Source: Hyposmocoma kahamanoa (Eukaryota > Arthropoda > Insecta > Lepidoptera > Cosmopterigidae). Taken from it: a DNA stretch of 64,000 nucleotides. The position numbers and the translations under genes were made by a program. The stretch covers positions 502,061 to 566,060 of the forward strand of contig NW_020653750.1 of NCBI RefSeq assembly GCF_003589595.1, given 5' to 3'. The notes beneath the pieces were generated by a model. That model saw only the letters and a list, made by a program, of their open reading frames with translations, ran no database searches and had not been told where the DNA came from. Below are positions 37,501 through 40,500 of this stretch, one piece after another; position 1 is the stretch's first letter, and each line of letters begins with the position of its first letter.

Positions 37501-40500
37501 TTTTACATTGTGATTAGCACTTGGAAGTTTTTATATTTTATACACAATTTAGTTCTCTTGTAGAGGCCATTTTAAACATATAATGGAGAAATTGTTATTT
37601 AGATATCTAGTTTGCTATTCCGTGGTAAACACCAATTGTATGAAAATGTTATTACTAAATGTTCGACTTCCGCTGTCCAGATTTTTCTTTCAGCACAATG
37701 AAATGTTAGTACATAAAACAGAGTCAATTTCATTAAATTTATTCTATTAATTTTTGTGGAAAATTTTACTTAAAATGCAGCCATATTCGAGTTCTTAGGT
37801 TTTCATGATTGTTACACATAGAAAATGAAATTATTTTTTCAGATCTAGAAGTCAGCCGTGACCATGGGACCTGTAAAGGGCCCGAAACGTTGGTTTGTTT
37901 GTTAAAACAAGTATACATGATTTAGACCCGAAAAAATAGTTTCATTTCCTATAACATAGCTATACTTAAATTATTTCCATAAACATACTATGTGTACTAA
38001 CAATAAAGTGACAAATTCATATTAAATTGTAGGACTCGGCGACCGGCACGGAGAGAACATATCCTTTGATTCAACTAACGGTGATACAGTGCATGTAGAT
38101 TTCAACTGCCTATTTAATAAAGGCGAGGCATTCGAGTGGCCCGAGAGAGTACCGTTCCGCCTTACACACAATATGGAAGCTGCTATGGGCCCACTTAGAC
38201 ATGAGGGCATGTTCAGGTATTGTTGTTTACTAAGGACCGCAGTTTGTTAGCACGTTGCAGAATCGAGTGTGCTGATGATATCACATATAAAAAGCACGCA
38301 TAGAATGGACGTGCTGTTGACACTTGTTGACGATTGAGGTTCATAAGAAAATCACAAGTCTCATCCCCCACCATTTTGCTAAGTAAAACTTTTAGACCAC
38401 TTCTCTGTTCACCACAAAAACGATTATAATCTGTTCACGCTTGCTGTCGTAATACATAAATAGGTTCTGCAGAGATTCTGTGGTCACTGTCGTTAACTTG
38501 TTGCTCCATGTTCATTCATTTAAAAATGTATTGTACAGGGGATATGCAGCTTAAACTTCTTGGTTAAATAAAAAAAAATCGTGACTTGGTAATTTAAAAA
38601 TGGCTGAAAATGTCAAAATATTTAATACAGAAAAAACAGTATTATTAGTCAACAATAACGTGCAAGACCTAATAATTGTTTTATAACTTTAATACTGGAT
38701 GAAATAAAAAATGAAATTATTTTATTTGACAGGCAATACCATGAAAGAAAAGTATATACAATTTTTTTATATACAAACATCAAATGGGGTCTATGATTCG
38801 ACTATAGAGGAGTCTGTACTCGTAGCTGAAGCACACACAAACTTTCTAAATTTTTACTTACATGTACAAACTTTTGTTTTAAATACACTACCGTAGTAAA
38901 GGTACGCCAAAATTGTAAAACAAATTAATTCCGGTGCCGAGATGCTCGCCCTCGTCGATATTTTGCAACCTATATATACAACTGAGTAAAAAAGTAATAA
39001 ACGATAATTTATTTAAATTAAAATACTATGCTACTTAAAAGGAATTAGTCCTTATAATTGACCATTTCGATCGGCATCATAAAAATACTGTTTTTTCACA
39101 TTTGGTTGGTTTGATTCGCAGATGACGCAAGCAACTTTTTGAAAGTCTAATTTAAAAATGCAATTTTATTTAAAAAAATAAAATAATGTCTCCTATGTGT
39201 CCATTAGTCGTGAGACGACCTGTATATGTATATTACAGGTTTACCACTTAACTGAGCCGGTTCCTAAGGCGCGGTGCAGTGACATAAACTGTCACTCCTC
39301 ACAGTTTACGTAACAGTTATTTCGCACTGCACAAAGGGATAATTTCATCAAGATTTTTCTGAGGATGTTTAATAACATGTTGGTTGAAAAAAGTACCAAA
39401 TGGCTTCTCTATTAATTTCAATTATTATAATCTCAGTACAGAGTACTAAAAAAAGTACGTGGATTTACATCTATTTGCCAAGTTTTTTGAAATCGGTTAC
39501 CGGAAACAAACCCGCATTCATCCCCTAGTTCGCCACTATACGGAACTTGACACAGGAGATAATAAAAATCGGTTCTCACTACTGAAAGTATATTGAGAAA
39601 AAAACGTCTTGAATTAGAGAATAGCAAAATCAACCATTAAAATAATTGCTCCTGAAATGAATCTTCATGCGTGAACAGCCACTCTAAGAGGTGGATGATT
39701 TTCTTCAAAATGAAATGGGAACACTATGGATGTACCCTCTTTCCAACAAAAAAGAATCAGGAAAATCGGTGCACAAATACCGGAGTTATCGCGTAACATA
39801 CACAAAAAATCACAGTCGAATTGAGAACTCCTTTTTTGAAGTCGGTTAAAAATAGTTTATTTTATTATCGTTTCACATAACAACAATTGACTAATTTGGT
39901 AGGCACTGTTTTCAATGAACTTGCTATTGAATATCGTTTACGTAACTGCCACTCCTGCACCGCGCAGCTACCTTAGGAACCGGTAGGCCTGTAGAAGCCT
40001 ACCTAATTTTTTTTGTTCAGGAAAAGTTGCGAAGCAGTAATGCGCGTACTCCGCGAACAAACAGCAGCGTTGATGTCCGTTATCGAGCCGTTCGTGTACG
40101 ACCCGCTGGTATCGTGGGGCCGTGCTCGGCCCGTGGATTGCGGGGAACGGACCAATGAGCAGGCATTGCACCATTTGCAGCATATTCGACAGAGGCTCAA
40201 CGGCATGGTATGTAGATCTAGTACAAACATTTAGCGAACCGGAAAATAAAATTATTTCTAACAGAGTAATGTCATAATTATGAAACACACTATGTTTTAT
40301 TTATATACATCTCACTGTCATAGGTTGAGATTTAGAAATCGAACTCAAAGTTCGTTTTATGAATGTCTTAAATTAAATCCATTAACTTTGTAATTTCTTG
40401 TTTAAACTTGACGAAGTTGGTTTTGTAAATACGAAAAACTTGTTTGACTTGGCATTTTTGCTAAGTCTAAGTATAATATGTCGATACGGAGGTATGATAA

